A DNA stretch of 64,000 nucleotides from Inonotus obliquus (Eukaryota > Basidiomycota > Agaricomycetes > Hymenochaetales > Hymenochaetaceae). Made by a program: the position numbers and the translations under genes. The notes under the pieces are model-generated. The model had not been told where the DNA came from and did no database searches. It saw nothing but the letters and a program-made list of their open reading frames with translations. The stretch spans positions 744,001 to 808,000 of the forward strand of contig JAJHTX010000006.1 in assembly GCA_032164295.1 (NCBI GenBank). Direction: 5' to 3'. Below, piece by piece: positions 46,582 through 59,380 of the stretch; position 1 is the stretch's first letter, and every line of letters begins with the position of its first letter.

Positions 46582-49198
46582 ATGCTCGTTGCCGCACATT
46601 CCTTGTCTGTTCCTATACTCCCCCAGGCGCAAACGCAAACGCAAACTCATGCAGTCCAGAATCAGAGGAGACGGCTAGAGACAGTGACCTACCAAATACC
46701 TACCGTACCGACCATGCCAGTGGTGCAACATCAACCTGCCACTCTTGCTTCACCGCCGCCGCCCGTTGCTTCACAGTTTTCCTTACCTGTTCCGGTCCCC
46801 GTGCCAGCACCGGTGCAAGTTCCTGTTCCTGTAGATGTGCCCGCCGCGGAGCGGGCGTCTTCTCCTGTGCGACCGTTGGTCGAAATACCTGTTTATGAGC
46901 GGTTGCTTGCTGCTCAGGTGTGTGTGCTAGTTGAACATGCTATTGACCTGCAACTTTACTAAGTTTTATTGTTCAGCTTGCGCACTTTGCGTCACAACAC
47001 CATATGAGCGAGTACAACAGGCTCAAGACCGAACGACAGAGAGGTACTTAGTTAACGTGTATTGTATTATCTAAATGGTTCTGATGCATGAGCTGTTGTA
47101 GGGCAACCTTTCGCATACATGCCGCTTTCTTTGCAAGCACCTGATCAGGTACAGGAACTACGAATGCGACAGGCGGAGAACTTGGAACAGAGGACATGGT
47201 GGATCAGCGAACGAAGCGGTTTAGACACACCGGAGAAGGTCCAGTGCTTGACGATTCAGAATAATAAGGAGGGTCAAACTACGGTAGCACCAATGGTGGT
47301 GACTCTTCCGTCGATAAATATCTCGCAGGAGATATCTGCTGCTATTTCGTCCCAAATGATGACACACATTACCAAGACGTCAGAGTCTCATCCTATAAAG
47401 TATGTTTTCTACTTTTCCCTGCATATTTTTGCATGCGGTTGACCTGTTGCGTTGCAGCATATCTATGGTTATACCTTCGGAAGCTCTTCCACTGGTTGCA
47501 TCACAGCTAATACAGCCTTCCATTACTACACCAATATTGTTCCATCTTTCCGAAAACTATCACTTGGATCGATTGACAAGTCCAATCTCACGTAGTATTT
47601 TGCCCTTCAACTCGTTTCCCCGCTCCGGAAACCCGCTGTACTTGCCTGCGGTACGACAACCCGTTGCTGTGACGTGGTCGGAACAGGGAAGCAGCGACCT
47701 CCAAAACGCTCTTGATGGTGAATTGGCTTTACCACCTCCGCCACTGTATGTTCCATCTCAAGTCAGGCATAGTATACGATTTCCAAATGGATTTCCCCTA
47801 CCCCCCTCACTTCCCGTCTTGGCGCCCACCCCACCGAGCCCACCCAGAGGCGTGATTCGGCGACGTCAGCGACTCATGCGCGCAACGTCAGCTCCACCTG
47901 CGTTTCGAAGTTTCAAGGGTGTACAGCGTAGAGCTACGAACCTAAAGGATCCTCGACAGTATCTCTTGCGGAACAAATCGAGTCCCGAAGTTCCAACGAG
48001 ACGATTGGATGCTGCACCTTTCTTCGTATCTTCAGCCGCATTGGCTTCCATGTCTCCTTCGTTGAGCATGGATAGCGGGAAAGACGAGCCTTCTGACGGT
48101 CTACCCACACAAGGACTAATGCTTCCTCCAAACTTGACATTGTTTCAACCGTCCACGCAAGCTATGCCAATGCCAATGACTGATCAAGCTGGCCCGGAGG
48201 ATACTACTTCCGTGCAGCGACTGGGCAATTTGCTTCTCAGCTCGTGTCCTGGAAAGAAAGGTACAATTTTTTAATCTCCGCGTGGCAGTAGCCTGTTTCT
48301 TGATCGTTAGTATCTGACGCTTGCTCCATGTTTCAAGTGCGTCTTTCGGGTCCAGTGAAAGGTCGAGGTACGATTTGCAGGGACTTGCAAGCTGACCTCA
48401 AAAGGATCAAGGAGCTGGGAGCTCGGTGTGTCATATGGTTCGTAAGCAGAACCTCTGTAATCGTTCATGTTTCCAGGGATTAATGGTTAATCTAGTTGTC
48501 TGGATGACGAGGAGCTTGTCTATCTTGGTGCATCTTGGGGCGAGTATTCCAGCATAGCGAACGATCTTGGCCTGGATGTTCTCCGGTTTGTACTTCACTT
48601 TGTTCCATGGTGACTATCACTCAGTTCATCTCTTGATTTTCTCAGGATACCGATGCCTGAGGGCCTCACACCACTCTCTCCCGCAGTGCTAGACTCTGAG
48701 TTGAAGCGCATTATCGGGGAATACACACTACGTGGTATCACTGTGCTAGCGCATTGCCGAGGTGGTGTGGGTCGTGCGGGTCTCGTGGCATGCTGCTGGA
48801 TGCTGAAGCTCGGGCTACTTGGTTGGAAGGACCCGCAAATTTGTGCATCGTCGTGCAGCAAATATTCCCAGTGTCACAAAACTCGTCTGACTTCGCCGAA
48901 TTCTGAGCCAGTGCTCGGACAAATACCGGTATCTCCCCAAATGCAACCATCCATCCCAGGCTCTCCAAAAATGCAAAGTCAAGATCGCCCATCGAGCCGA
49001 GCAATGCCACCCTTAGCTAACGTGCCACGTGTGTGTCGGGGGACGCTGAACCTCCTTGGACGCGTGCTGGCGGTTATACGGCGAAGGAGGTGTCTGAAAG
49101 CCGTAGAGACGTATGAACAAGTACGATTTATTGTGGATTTTATCGAGTACCTTGACAACGAGGCGCATCGGAGTGCTCGATCTTCAAAAGTTGACTGA
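46582..49198 (+). CDS. CDKN3-like protein phosphatase with long disordered N-terminal part
   Basis: About seven exons, roughly 690 residues. The first 420 residues are disordered and Pro/Gln/Val-rich, with a QTQTQT run, repeated VPVPV dipeptides and basic patches; one short coil-like part encodes QVQELRMRQAENLEQRTW. After an intron at about 48262-48337 the phosphatase fold begins with VRLSGPVKGRGTICRDLQ, as in the cyclin-dependent kinase inhibitor 3 group of dual-specificity phosphatases. The catalytic P-loop is HCRGGVGRAG (C-X5-R intact). An inserted Ser/Pro/Gln-rich loop follows, then the last helices and a TGA at 49196-49198. It probably removes phosphate from Tyr or Thr of a kinase. The long N-terminal extension is not part of the usual family, which is about 200 residues. 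Confidence 0.75.
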
Positions 49199-50418
49199 AG
49201 CGAGTCATCATTTTCCATTTTCCTTTTTCTCGTCACGAACGTTTGATTTTTGTTCGTAATGACATCTAGCATCATAAGTCGTCGCCACCGCAAGCAAACA
49301 TCTCTTATCATCCGTGCTATTCGATCACAAAACCACGTACACACACATGATCACATCAACTATTATCCCGCAGTCGTCCTTGTGCTATCGTGCTATTTCA
49401 CACATTGCTATCCCTTCCAGCTAAATTCTTCGCATCGAGTTTCTCTTCTTTCGTTGGGATTGTAATTTCCTTCTCGGATTTCCCTTTCTTCTGGTTATAA
49501 CTAGTCTTTGCATAGTGTGACAAGCTATTCATTCTGCCATATCTCGTTATTCTTTTTCTTTCTGCCTCTCCTTCTCTTTCGCAGATTATATCGAGGCGGT
49601 ACGCGTACATCACTTAATTGTAACTTAATTTTCCGTAGACGATACTGCACATAGTAGATATGTATGTATTTGGTTCTCTACAAAAATAATGTAAAACGAC
49701 GGCTATAAATACAGTAATTCACCGTTCCTTTGAACACCTGGCATTTTCTCCCGCAATTCTCCATCTTTTCGCCTGAAAAAATAACATCACATTCCAACTT
49801 ATGTGGTCTACCCTCATATAAATTTTTGTAGAATTTGGTTGAGTAGTTAAATGTCAAAAAAATCGACATTGCAAGAATCAGAGCAATTTCTAACCATGTT
49901 CCTCCGTACAAATCTCCTCATATAATAACATGCAGAGTTTTGGGAGATCTGGGCTATGATTCATATTATACAGTATCTCATGCGCACATTCCACGTTCTC
50001 CGAAGCAATTTGGACAAGAATTGTGATTTCTATGTAGCAGACAATTGTCACAAGTCATAGTTTCTTTGGTAAGTAAGAAAATTAGATGATGTAAAGTGTT
50101 ACTTGCCGAGACAGGGGTAACAAATTGATTAGGCGACGGGGTGTTGAAAGGAGTGGTTTTTGGTCCAAAATCTCTCCGTTTTTCTTTTCTCTGTATTAAT
50201 CTAACCAGTCCTTTCCAGACATTGAAAAAATTCGCTCAAGTACGTCTCAGTGTGCCATTTTGATACGTGAAATAAAATGTGCAAATAGTTGAGGGGGAGA
50301 GGTCGTGCAAATGAAAAAGTAATTGGTGTTCAAAGGAATGGTGAATTACTGTATGTCGGCTTACGTAACCACGTGTGTCCCAACTTGAAGTCAGCTATGT
50401 ACCACCTTAGATTTCTCG
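49199..50418. other. Long AT-rich intergenic region, no gene seen
   Basis: About 1.2 kb between the phosphatase stop and the SKI3 start. Open frames are short and without domains. No terminal repeats or RNA genes are seen. The last 200 bases should hold the SKI3 promoter. Confidence 0.4.
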
Positions 50419-53400
50419 ATGTCGTCCTTCGTCAAATCTAAACTCAAATCTGCGAGAGAACTCATCGGAAAAAAAGAGTATGCTAAAGCGTGCGATGCAG
50501 CCGAAGAGGTTATTTCATATGAACCGGATAACTACAACGCGTAAGCCTTTTCCGTCTTCAGTATAATTGTACTATGTGAAATCTCGTTATATGCGCGAGC
50601 GTTCAATGCCTTGCATCGAAATTAAACTGATAGATTCGATGCGTCCACCTTCAGAAATGTGTTCTTAGGACTTGCGCTCCTCGAACTTGGGCAACACGAT
50701 CAGAGCGAGCAAGTAATTTTTTTGACACCTTCGTAACACTTCAAGAGCATGGGCGCTTATTACGGCTTGCTCTTACTATTAGGCATATGTAAAAGCAACG
50801 AAGGCACAACCTGACCAGGTGCTAGCATGGCAAGTGTGTGCTATCAATTGTAGTCGGGCCATGGACCTGAGGTTGAGTCACTTTTGCTGCTTGCATGTAG
50901 GGTCTGGCCAAGTTCTACGAGCAGACTGAACGCTGGGAGAAGTATGCAGAGACAGTGAAAACTTTGATGGACATGTTTTCAAAAAGGTTTGCTTGTTTGA
51001 AGTTTTTTTTTCCAAGTAATTTCTCACATAGGGAGCTAGTGGGGATGCGACGAAGTGTGCTGAGCACCTCCAGAAGTTCATCGAATTTCGCCGACGGAAA
51101 GGGTCACGTAAAGAGGTGAGAATTCGATCGCGTAGACTCGATTGCACCCTCCGCTGATTAACGAAAAACTCCAGCTTGCGGACTCGCTATCACTGTACTT
51201 ACCGAGCTCACCGTATCACTCCACTTTATCTTTGTTACCTCCTCCGGACCCGACCGCACCAACTGCAACAACAACGTATAATGCACAAGTGGTGCTTCAC
51301 AATAGTCTTCCTGTGCTTCAGGAGATCGTTGCTCTAACGGAAGCGGAAGAAGAGACTATATTAGCGCATGAAGTTGAGAAACGGCGGACGAGACTTGATT
51401 CAGGCCGCTTCAGTCCTGAGGAAATCAGAAAGCAAGTTGGTCTTGGGATATGGGACACGTCACGGGTACGTACATAACCTCTTCCCGACGCTGCGACAGT
51501 GCTCATTCTACTACTGAAGCTTCCGGAGCTATACGGTGAAATCGTCAATCATCCGAATACATCTGATGAGTTACGCCGGGACACGGAGGCAAAGCTCCTC
51601 AGATACAAGCATAAGCATCGATGCGCTTTGAAGCTGAGTGGAGAAGAAGGGAGGCTGAAAACCAAGTTGAGCGCGGAAATCCAGGGTTTGGTTGATGGGG
51701 TTGTGCTTCTGAATATACCGGACGAGTTCGCTTGGTCACTCTCCATTGAAGGGAAAGATGTCGATTGTACAAGTGCGTTTACAGGTGCTACCTATCACAG
51801 ATGTTGAGCGACTGACCTAGTATTTGGTGGCAGAAAGCTACGGGCTTGATATCCTTCGCAAATACGCGGTGCTATTCCCGAATTCTGTGCTGGCCCAGGG
51901 TATTCGTGGTTACTTTCTCTACTATGCTATACCTTTGCAAGAAAGGAATGGAGAAGAAGAAGGGGAGGATGACGAGGATGGTGACATTGTTGAAGAGGAC
52001 GAGGCTGATCAGTCCGATCCTTTCGATGCTGTGCTAGTGGGTAACCATATTGTCCGGGTGAACAGCTTACTTACGATTTCACCGACTAGGAAGCGACTGC
52101 TGGTCTTCCCGAATCCATCCTTGCCCATCGGATGCTCTGTGACATCTACATCGACGAGGAAGATTATCAAAATGCCATAGCGGCTTCGGAAAAGGGCCTT
52201 GAGCTCGTTCGGCGGAGGGGCGTCGATATTGGGTCCGAACTCATACAGTAAGCTAATAGCGACTCTCAAATTATGTTCGCTAAGACACAGGAAACAGAGT
52301 ACGGAAAGCTTTCAACGTGACCCTTGCAACCGGACTCGTACACCTCTTCCCACCAAAGCACCATACTCGCGCTATCCGAATCATCGACGAAGTGCTTTCG
52401 ACTGAATCAAATAATGTGCCGTGCCTGATAGGTCGTGGCTATGTGCTCCAAGCTGCCCGAAAATGGACCGAAGCAGCAAATTTGTTCCAAAAGGTTGAAG
52501 TCCAGCTGCGGGATGACGTTGATATCGGCCTCGTAGCAAGGGAAGAGCACGCGTGGTGTCTTGTAGAAAAGGAAGACCAGGAACTTGATGCAGCCATGGC
52601 GGAGCTCCAGAGTGTTCTTGACCATCTTGAGGCTTTGGAAGGCTATGACGAACGGAAGGCTCGCCTCTGGTGGCGTCTTGGCCAGTGTTATTGGCGACTT
52701 GGTGGTATGTGTCTATTCAAAGGGGACGGGGAAGATACTCATGGGTCGCTACTAGTTGACAGCAGGGAGAACTCGTACCGTCATTACGTTACCTCGCTGA
52801 AACGCTTTCCTTCTTTTGCGCCTTCTTTCACCTCCTTGGGTGTTTACTACCTTGAAGGTGCCTCGTCCCCTGACCCCGCCCGGGCCGCCAAATGTTTCCA
52901 GAAAGCATTCGAATTAGATGCACGGGAGGTCGTTGCCGCGCAGAAGCTTGCGCATAGCTTTGCCGAGGAGCGTGAGTGGGATCTTGTTGAAGTCGTAGCA
53001 AAGCGAACTATCGAAGGAGAGGGAGGTCTCAGTGGTGGTTTGAGTGACGCAGAGGCAACTTCTATTGCAAAACACAAACCGACCAACGCGTGGGCTTGGA
53101 AAGCACTTGGTGTTGTTGAACTGGTGAGCTAGAGTCTTTATCGACTTTCATTTTCTCACCCTGCGAGATAGAATCGAAGGAACTATCCTTCTGCCATACG
53201 AGCATTTCAGGTTGCATTGAGGTCTAACGAAAGTGACGGAGTGTCGTGGCTACGATTGGGAGAGGCGTACATGAAGGCTGGACGACATGCTGCGGCTCTG
53301 AAGGCACTAGACAGAGCCCGTGAGCTCCAGCCAGAAGAGTGGATGTGTACATACCTTCTGGGAGAAGTCCGACGCCAAACTGGGCAACTTCCGCAAGCTA

Positions 53401-55635
53401 TTTCCACCTTCATTGAGGTATTAGAGAAGGCGCCGAATGAGGTCACTGTATTATTGTCCCTTGCCGAGACGTACCTTGCACAGGGGCGCTTGGAGTTGTC
53501 AACGGGATACTTAAACAGATCCTGCGCCTCCTTCTTATCTGCTATCACAGTTTCACTGGATCTAGTTGATACAAGTCCTGGATTCAGACGTTTGGCATTA
53601 AAGACGATAGCCGATGCACTTTTCGCTCTTTCCGATTTCTCGTCCTTCTCAGATCCAGAACTCGCTTCAACAACATATACCAGACTAGCAGAGCTACATT
53701 CGGATAAGATTGACGAACGGCTGGCTGGGATCATTGATGCACCTTTATTCACCGACTCTGCCCCTGTAACCGGCAATACTGCCCTTCGATTCGCCGTACC
53801 CACTTACAGTCTGCGTCTATCGCTATTCGCAAAAGACGATGAAGGGATGGGAAGCGCATGGTATGACCTGGGGGTTGGAGTGGCTCGCGTTGCTACGACC
53901 GCTCATATTCAATCTGTGAAGGAGAAAGCGGAGAAGCAAGCAATAGAATTCGTCCGGCTTGCTCTACTGGCAGAGCCAGGCAACCCCAGATTCTGGACTG
54001 GCTTCGGGGATCTCAATTTTGCGACAAGACCAATGATCGCTCAACATGCCTATATCAAGGCGCTAGAAGTTAATTCAAAGGTAATTTAGCTGTCTTCCCC
54101 ATTCTTATTGTCACTCATTATAGTTCCAGGACGCCGCAGTGTGGACGAATCTCGGACTGCTTTATCTCCATAACCAAGACCTTGTACTGGCGAATGAAGC
54201 GTTCTTAAAGGCGCAAACACTGGATCCGGACTATACCCTAGCTTGGGTTGGACAAGGTCTCGTGGCGGTAGCCAATGACCACGAGGAAGATGCGAATGCG
54301 CATTTCGAACACGCTGTCGGGCTTACGGCTGATTTGGTAAGAATACGCAACATACGATCTTGTTCAACAATTGTCTAACGATGTACCTTAGCCGGCTGCG
54401 GATGTCGAGTATGCCTATCGTGCATTCAGCAAACTACCATTGTTGGCAGTACGATCGCAGGTCTCTTTACAAGACGCTTTGTTCCCACCGTTCTTCTCCC
54501 TTGATCGCTACTGCAGGCGGAAAACGGATGATCCTTACGCACTCCACCTTTTCGGTCTTGTGTGTGAGAGACTGCGGTTGGACGACCTGGCCGTCCAAGT
54601 TATGTCCCGAGCTATCGAGCTACTCGAGACTTCTTACGAAGAATCTGAAGACCCAGTGATTGAACGCCGTTATGCGATAGCTAACGCCAACTTAGGGAGG
54701 ATGCTTTTGGCAAAGGGCGACCTTGGAGCAGCAATACAGGCATTCGAGACAGCATCGGGACTCCTGTCTTCTGACGATGCTGATGCGGGTACAATAGCTC
54801 TCCGATCATTGTGTCAATTCGGGCGTGGCATTGCGAATTTCCACTTGAACAACCTCGATGAAGCTCTGGCGTGCTTTGAGGCGGCACAGGAAATCTCAGC
54901 CGGAAATCCTCTTGTCAGTGGGCAAGTCACTGTACTGTTGGCGAAAACATTATGGGAGATCGGAACTGAAGAGTATCGAGAGTTAGCAAAGGAACAGCTT
55001 CTTGAACGGTATGTTTCCCGCATATCTTCGGAAAGCTGTAAATTTACCCCAATCAGCATCGAAAACGACCCTAATAATCTAGCTGCTGTGGTTACGCTTG
55101 CAGCTATGGGTCTGCTCACGGACGACGAGGCACTGATAGATGCGGCATTATCAGAAATACTGGCATTACCTCTTGACGAACGACATAAACGAGATCCTGA
55201 GAGGAGCGTAGAGAACCTTTTGACGCATCACTATTTAGCAGAGGTGGGTACTCACTTGTATTGTCCACCATGTCTCGCTAAGCTAGGAACCAGGGAAACG
55301 TTAAGAGAGCGTTTTCTGTCATTCAGTCGTCCGTCCACGCCGAACCATCCCACCTCGATTCCAGAAAGAATCTCGCATCTTTCGCCGTGTCCCATGGACA
55401 ACCGGAAGTCGCACAAGCCTTATTATCAAAACTCCAAGATTCCACAGAATTGTATAGCGGGAAGGGTGCTCACGAATCGTTGCGATTAGTAGCGATTGCA
55501 TCCGTAGCTTCTGGGAACAAGTACACTACGATTTCGGACGCGTGGAGCTTGGCTCAAAAGGCTGTAATGCTTGCACCGTGGGACCAGAAGAATTGGTTAG
55601 CTCTGACGTATGTACGATCTTCATTGGATAAGTAG
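50419..55635 (+). CDS. SKI3: Superkiller protein 3 (TPR subunit of the Ski complex)
   Basis: A gene of more than ten short-intron exons coding for about 1,400 residues, the usual size of fungal Ski3 (TTC37 in animals). It opens with MSSFVKSKLKSARELIGKKE and a first TPR (AKACDAAEEVISYEPDNYNA / FVFLGLALLELGQ), then many tetratricopeptide repeats such as WLRLGEAYMKAGRHAAALKA, PEEWMCTYLLGEVRRQTGQL and VWTNLGLLYLHNQDLVLANE. An acidic loop (GEEEGEDDEDGDIVEEDEAD) lies near residue 390, and the end is SDAWSLAQKAVMLAPWDQKN. The Ski complex (Ski2 helicase, Ski3, Ski8) feeds mRNA 3' ends to the cytoplasmic exosome. Start and stop fit both family ends. Ski2 and Ski8 are not in the window. Confidence 0.85.
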
Positions 55636-56815
55636 TAAAGAATGAGATATGCCGGGAAACGGTGATTTGTTTGAAGAATCGATGATTGAAATTGCCAATA
55701 TCATTACATATTGATTCATCACTCACCGAAAAATTTAACCGCCTCTATCCGCATATGGTGGGTGTCGATTTCTCTTTACCATCAGCTAGGAACTCGTCTG
55801 GGGTTGGGGAAACTCAGATATTTACCACGGTACCCACCGCGTGTTGGAGTTTTCTTACGGGATCCATCCAGATCATATAAAACACACTTTCAGGATCTGG
55901 AAATAGATATTGTAATTTTACCTGTTGAAAAAGAACACCAGATGAAACTTCAAGGTGTGGATTGTTCTAGCACATTGTGTTGCTTGATCTTACCTGGTCT
56001 TGTCAGATGGCATATGGTTGCTGACTTGACCTCACAAAATAAGATGCTAGGAAGGCGACCATTTTGTCTTGAGACTGGTTAGTGTGTATATCATCATCTG
56101 ATTTAGCCCGATTGAGAAGGTCCTTGAACGCGGTGTATACATTTGGGTTACAACACGTGGGTATCCCATGTTGGCATCATAGAAAAGGCATGTGGTAAAC
56201 TGAAAATCAATCATATAATGTATAGTCCCTTGTCATTGGTTGGAATAAAATCTTCACTTGCTTATTTGTGCATATACTCACAGAGAACAAAGTCAAAGTG
56301 AAACTTGACAAGCTTCGCAATGCTCTGAGGATGCAGAAAGTTTTTTAAAGGACAGACTGAACTTGGAGAAGAAAGTCAATCTTAACTCACCCATCCTTCT
56401 TGGCCTCCTTGCAGATGAGGAACATGCTGCTGAATTGAAAGAATCAGTGGGAAAAGGATGTACCCAAAACAAAAACTAAGTTCGATGATACTCTGGTAGA
56501 TGTTAACGATGGTACTTTATGAGCAATGCAATTCTTCTACTTAATATATATATATATACTTCTCACTGAATATACCGCAGGTTCGAATTTTGATGATATG
56601 AATTACATAATTTGGCTGTGTGCTTTTTTTTCATTCAAATTTACGAAGCGAGATTTGCACCCACAGATCAGATCGCTGACAAACTGCCTTTTGGGGAGCT
56701 TATGTACACATTCCCACCGGTTTCCAACAGTTTGTTTCGCAGCCGAGTTTCCCTACCTCTAGGGAGACTAGTTTCCAACGGGTCGAGTTTCCTCTCGACC
56801 CTAACGTGAGCTACC
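55636..56815. other. AT-rich intergenic region with possible decayed coding DNA
   Basis: About 1.2 kb. Short protein-like runs occur in the plus frames at about 55910-56080 and 56285-56510 (for example KVKVKLDKLRNALRMQK) but stops break them. A TATATATATATATA run lies at about 56544. The composition differs from the genes on both sides. It may be an old insertion; no element family could be named. Confidence 0.35.
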
Positions 56816-58979
56816 ATGTTACTCCTTCTAGGCCTGGTTCTACTGGCCTGGTATCTGGCCAAGAGAGCGCAAACCGTTCTAAAAGCGAGAAGGGTCTGTA
56901 ACTGTCCACGAGTTCGTTGTTCCATACTGACAACGTCTCGAATAGGATTTTGTGAACCATGTACCTCTGCAATACTCGCCATACCAACCTTTGTCGTATA
57001 TCGGCGCGATGCTTCCTAGATTACCTCTTTGTCGCGTTCTAGGATTCCATTGGAGGGAGCGAAGCACTTGTACGTAGTAGTCCGTCTTCATGCCACCGCT
57101 GGAGCTGATAACTCTGATGAGCAGTGTATAACAATTCGCCGTTGAATACGGTGGCCGTCGTCCCTGTTTTAACTGGAAACTCTATCCTCATAAGTGCAGA
57201 TATCAGTGCATTTCAGCAGAGCTTGAGCCTGAACAGCGATTTCCACAAGGCACCTAATACTGACCTTGAGTGAGTAAAGATGATCATGTCCATTCCCTGT
57301 CACTGAGTCGGAGTCAGAATGTTCGGGGACAACGTAGTAACGGCCTCAGGGGACACTTGGAAAAGACATAGGCGCATCACTGCCCCATCCTTCAGCCATT
57401 CTACATATAAGAACGTACGGAACACGACGATCCGAGTCTACGCAGACATGATTGCCAGGGAGGGATGGCGTAATGTGGACGAGACTCCTATCACTAATAT
57501 CAACAGGATTACACACAAGGTCAGTATTTCCTGAACGTATTTCACCAACGGATCTCTGGCTAAACTTCGTCCAGTTAGCTTTGTTCCTCATTGCCATTGT
57601 CGGGTTCGGTATTCCCATGTCATGGTATGAACCCCCAAGGAACGAGAACGGGAAGCTCTCAACACAGAGGATGATCTTCGATGTAGCAACTTACATCATG
57701 GAACGAAGCCTGACTCCAAAATGGATGTATAAACTTGGGATTAGAAAGCTGAAGGAAATTGATGAAGCGTATGTCAGATTCGAGGAGTTCATGTACGAGC
57801 GCATTACGGAGTGTGAGGCTGAGCTGAAGAAGGTACGGGCGATGGAAGGTAGTGAGGCGGATCTGGCAGACAGCCTTAACAGTATTTTCGGGAGACTCGT
57901 GAATGCGCGTCTGTCTGAAGGGAAGAGTAGTCTATCGGAAAGGGAAATCATTGGGAATTGCTTCGCTTTCGTAAGGCATCGCTCATTTCTTTCTGAATAC
58001 GTCCAACTAAACCATTTTGTGTATCGCAATATAGACATTTGCTGGACATGGTTTGTCATGTAGTCCTCATTAATCGAAGTTTGAGGTGCTCATAATAGTC
58101 CAGAAACCACGGCGAACACGCTTGCGGCAGTTCTTGCTTTGTTGGCGTTGTACCCTGATGAACAGGAGTGGGTGTACAGGTCGATTGTCGATGCCATTGG
58201 TGATCGCGAACCTGTAAGTTTCGGAATACCTAGGAATGCGCTGTACCTTATTTATCGACTTTCCTGTAGTCATTTGACGACTTTGATCAGCTAGACGGCG
58301 TCCTTGCCTGTTTTTATGAGGGTTTGCGCCTCTTCCGTGAGTCGTTCACGTTTGCCGAAACCGAGACGTAATTGACAGCATGATGTCTCTCTCTTCGCCC
58401 CCTGATAGCTGCCGCGTATTTGCTAGCTGAACTAGCATCAAAAGACACAACACTGAGTTTATCGCAGAGAGATAAGCCAGGTACAAAGCAAGCGATTCCG
58501 GTGAAGAAGGGAACGGTACTTATTCTCGACATGGTCGGAATGTGTAGGTTGTTCATCATTACCTACGTGATATCGTAAATGATCGTTTACATCATCGACC
58601 AGGTTATAACCCTCAATCCTTCCCTGATCCCGAGTCTTTCAAACCACGGCGCTGGAAATGGTCAAATAAGAACTCGAATTCCGTTCCAACGGCAAAGGCC
58701 ACACAGGTCGACGAGAGCACAGGAAACTCTGAGCCACCAATAGCAACATTCGAGGGGTTCCTTGGATTCGCCTACGGACCACGCACATGCATCGGTCACA
58801 AATTTGCAAAGGTCGAATCGGTTGCGTTCCTGACTTTGATGTTGCGCGACTGGCGTATTGTTCCGGTGATGAGGACAGGCGAAAGCAAGGAAGCTTGGAG
58901 GAAGCGAATCCTTGAACCTTCATTTGGCCAGGCACTGCTCATTGGCAATGTCCCTTTGAAGCTTATTAGTCGTAGATGA
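56816..58979 (+). CDS. Cytochrome P450, first of a tandem pair
   Basis: Ten or so exons, about 560 residues. An N-terminal membrane anchor (MLLLLGLVLLAWYLAKR) is followed by PSFSHSTYKN (C-helix region with WKRHRRI), and an I-helix TFAGHETTANTLA that is built across a 16-base exon at about 58031-58046. ExxR is seen as EGLRLF, the PERF-like region as FPDPESFKPRRW, and the heme loop as FAYGPRTCIGHKFA with the Cys ligand. All key residues are present. It is an endoplasmic-reticulum monooxygenase of the CYP64/CYP5144-like fungal kind in general form; substrate and exact family are unknown. The next gene is its tandem copy. Exon 1 ends at 56893 (phase 0), exon 2 starts at 56946. Confidence 0.85.
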
Positions 58980-59380
58980 ACAGCGTGTTCTCACTCTACT
59001 TGGGGGACATTGCGAAGCTATCTCCTCGCTATTTCAAGCCTGGGTACTACATAGTATTGATACCTGTGGTGGGGATCGGATCATCACTCGACACTAGTTA
59101 TCAATATTGACTAATTACTGAAGTGAATGACATGACCTCTGTGTTATCTAATGAGGTTGAAACAGCATTGATTGATTACGGAGGATAAGTGGAAAATCAG
59201 GGAAAATACCTCCGTCAATTTAATCGCTCCCATCCACATACTTAAGGTCTACTTAAGATCTCCTTATCAAAGGACTAGGGACGTCCGTGATGTGGGACCA
59301 ATCTTAGATTAGAACGGTGATCTTCCCACGTAGGCGGTCGTACAGCCCCGTTCGGCGAAGGTTGTTAACACTCAACCAAC
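58980..59380 (+). promoter_or_regulatory. Intergenic region between the two P450 genes
   Basis: About 400 bases with the terminator of the first P450 and promoter of the second. It contains inverted words near 59240-59290 (TACTTAAGGTC / TACTTAAGATC repeats). No gene is seen. Confidence 0.4.

Noticed and set aside
53207..53803. 198-codon open frame on the minus strand
   Set aside because: Antisense to well-supported SKI3 TPR exons.
56578..56650. tRNA-like GGTTCGAAT word
   Set aside because: No acceptor stem or anticodon arm can be drawn around it.
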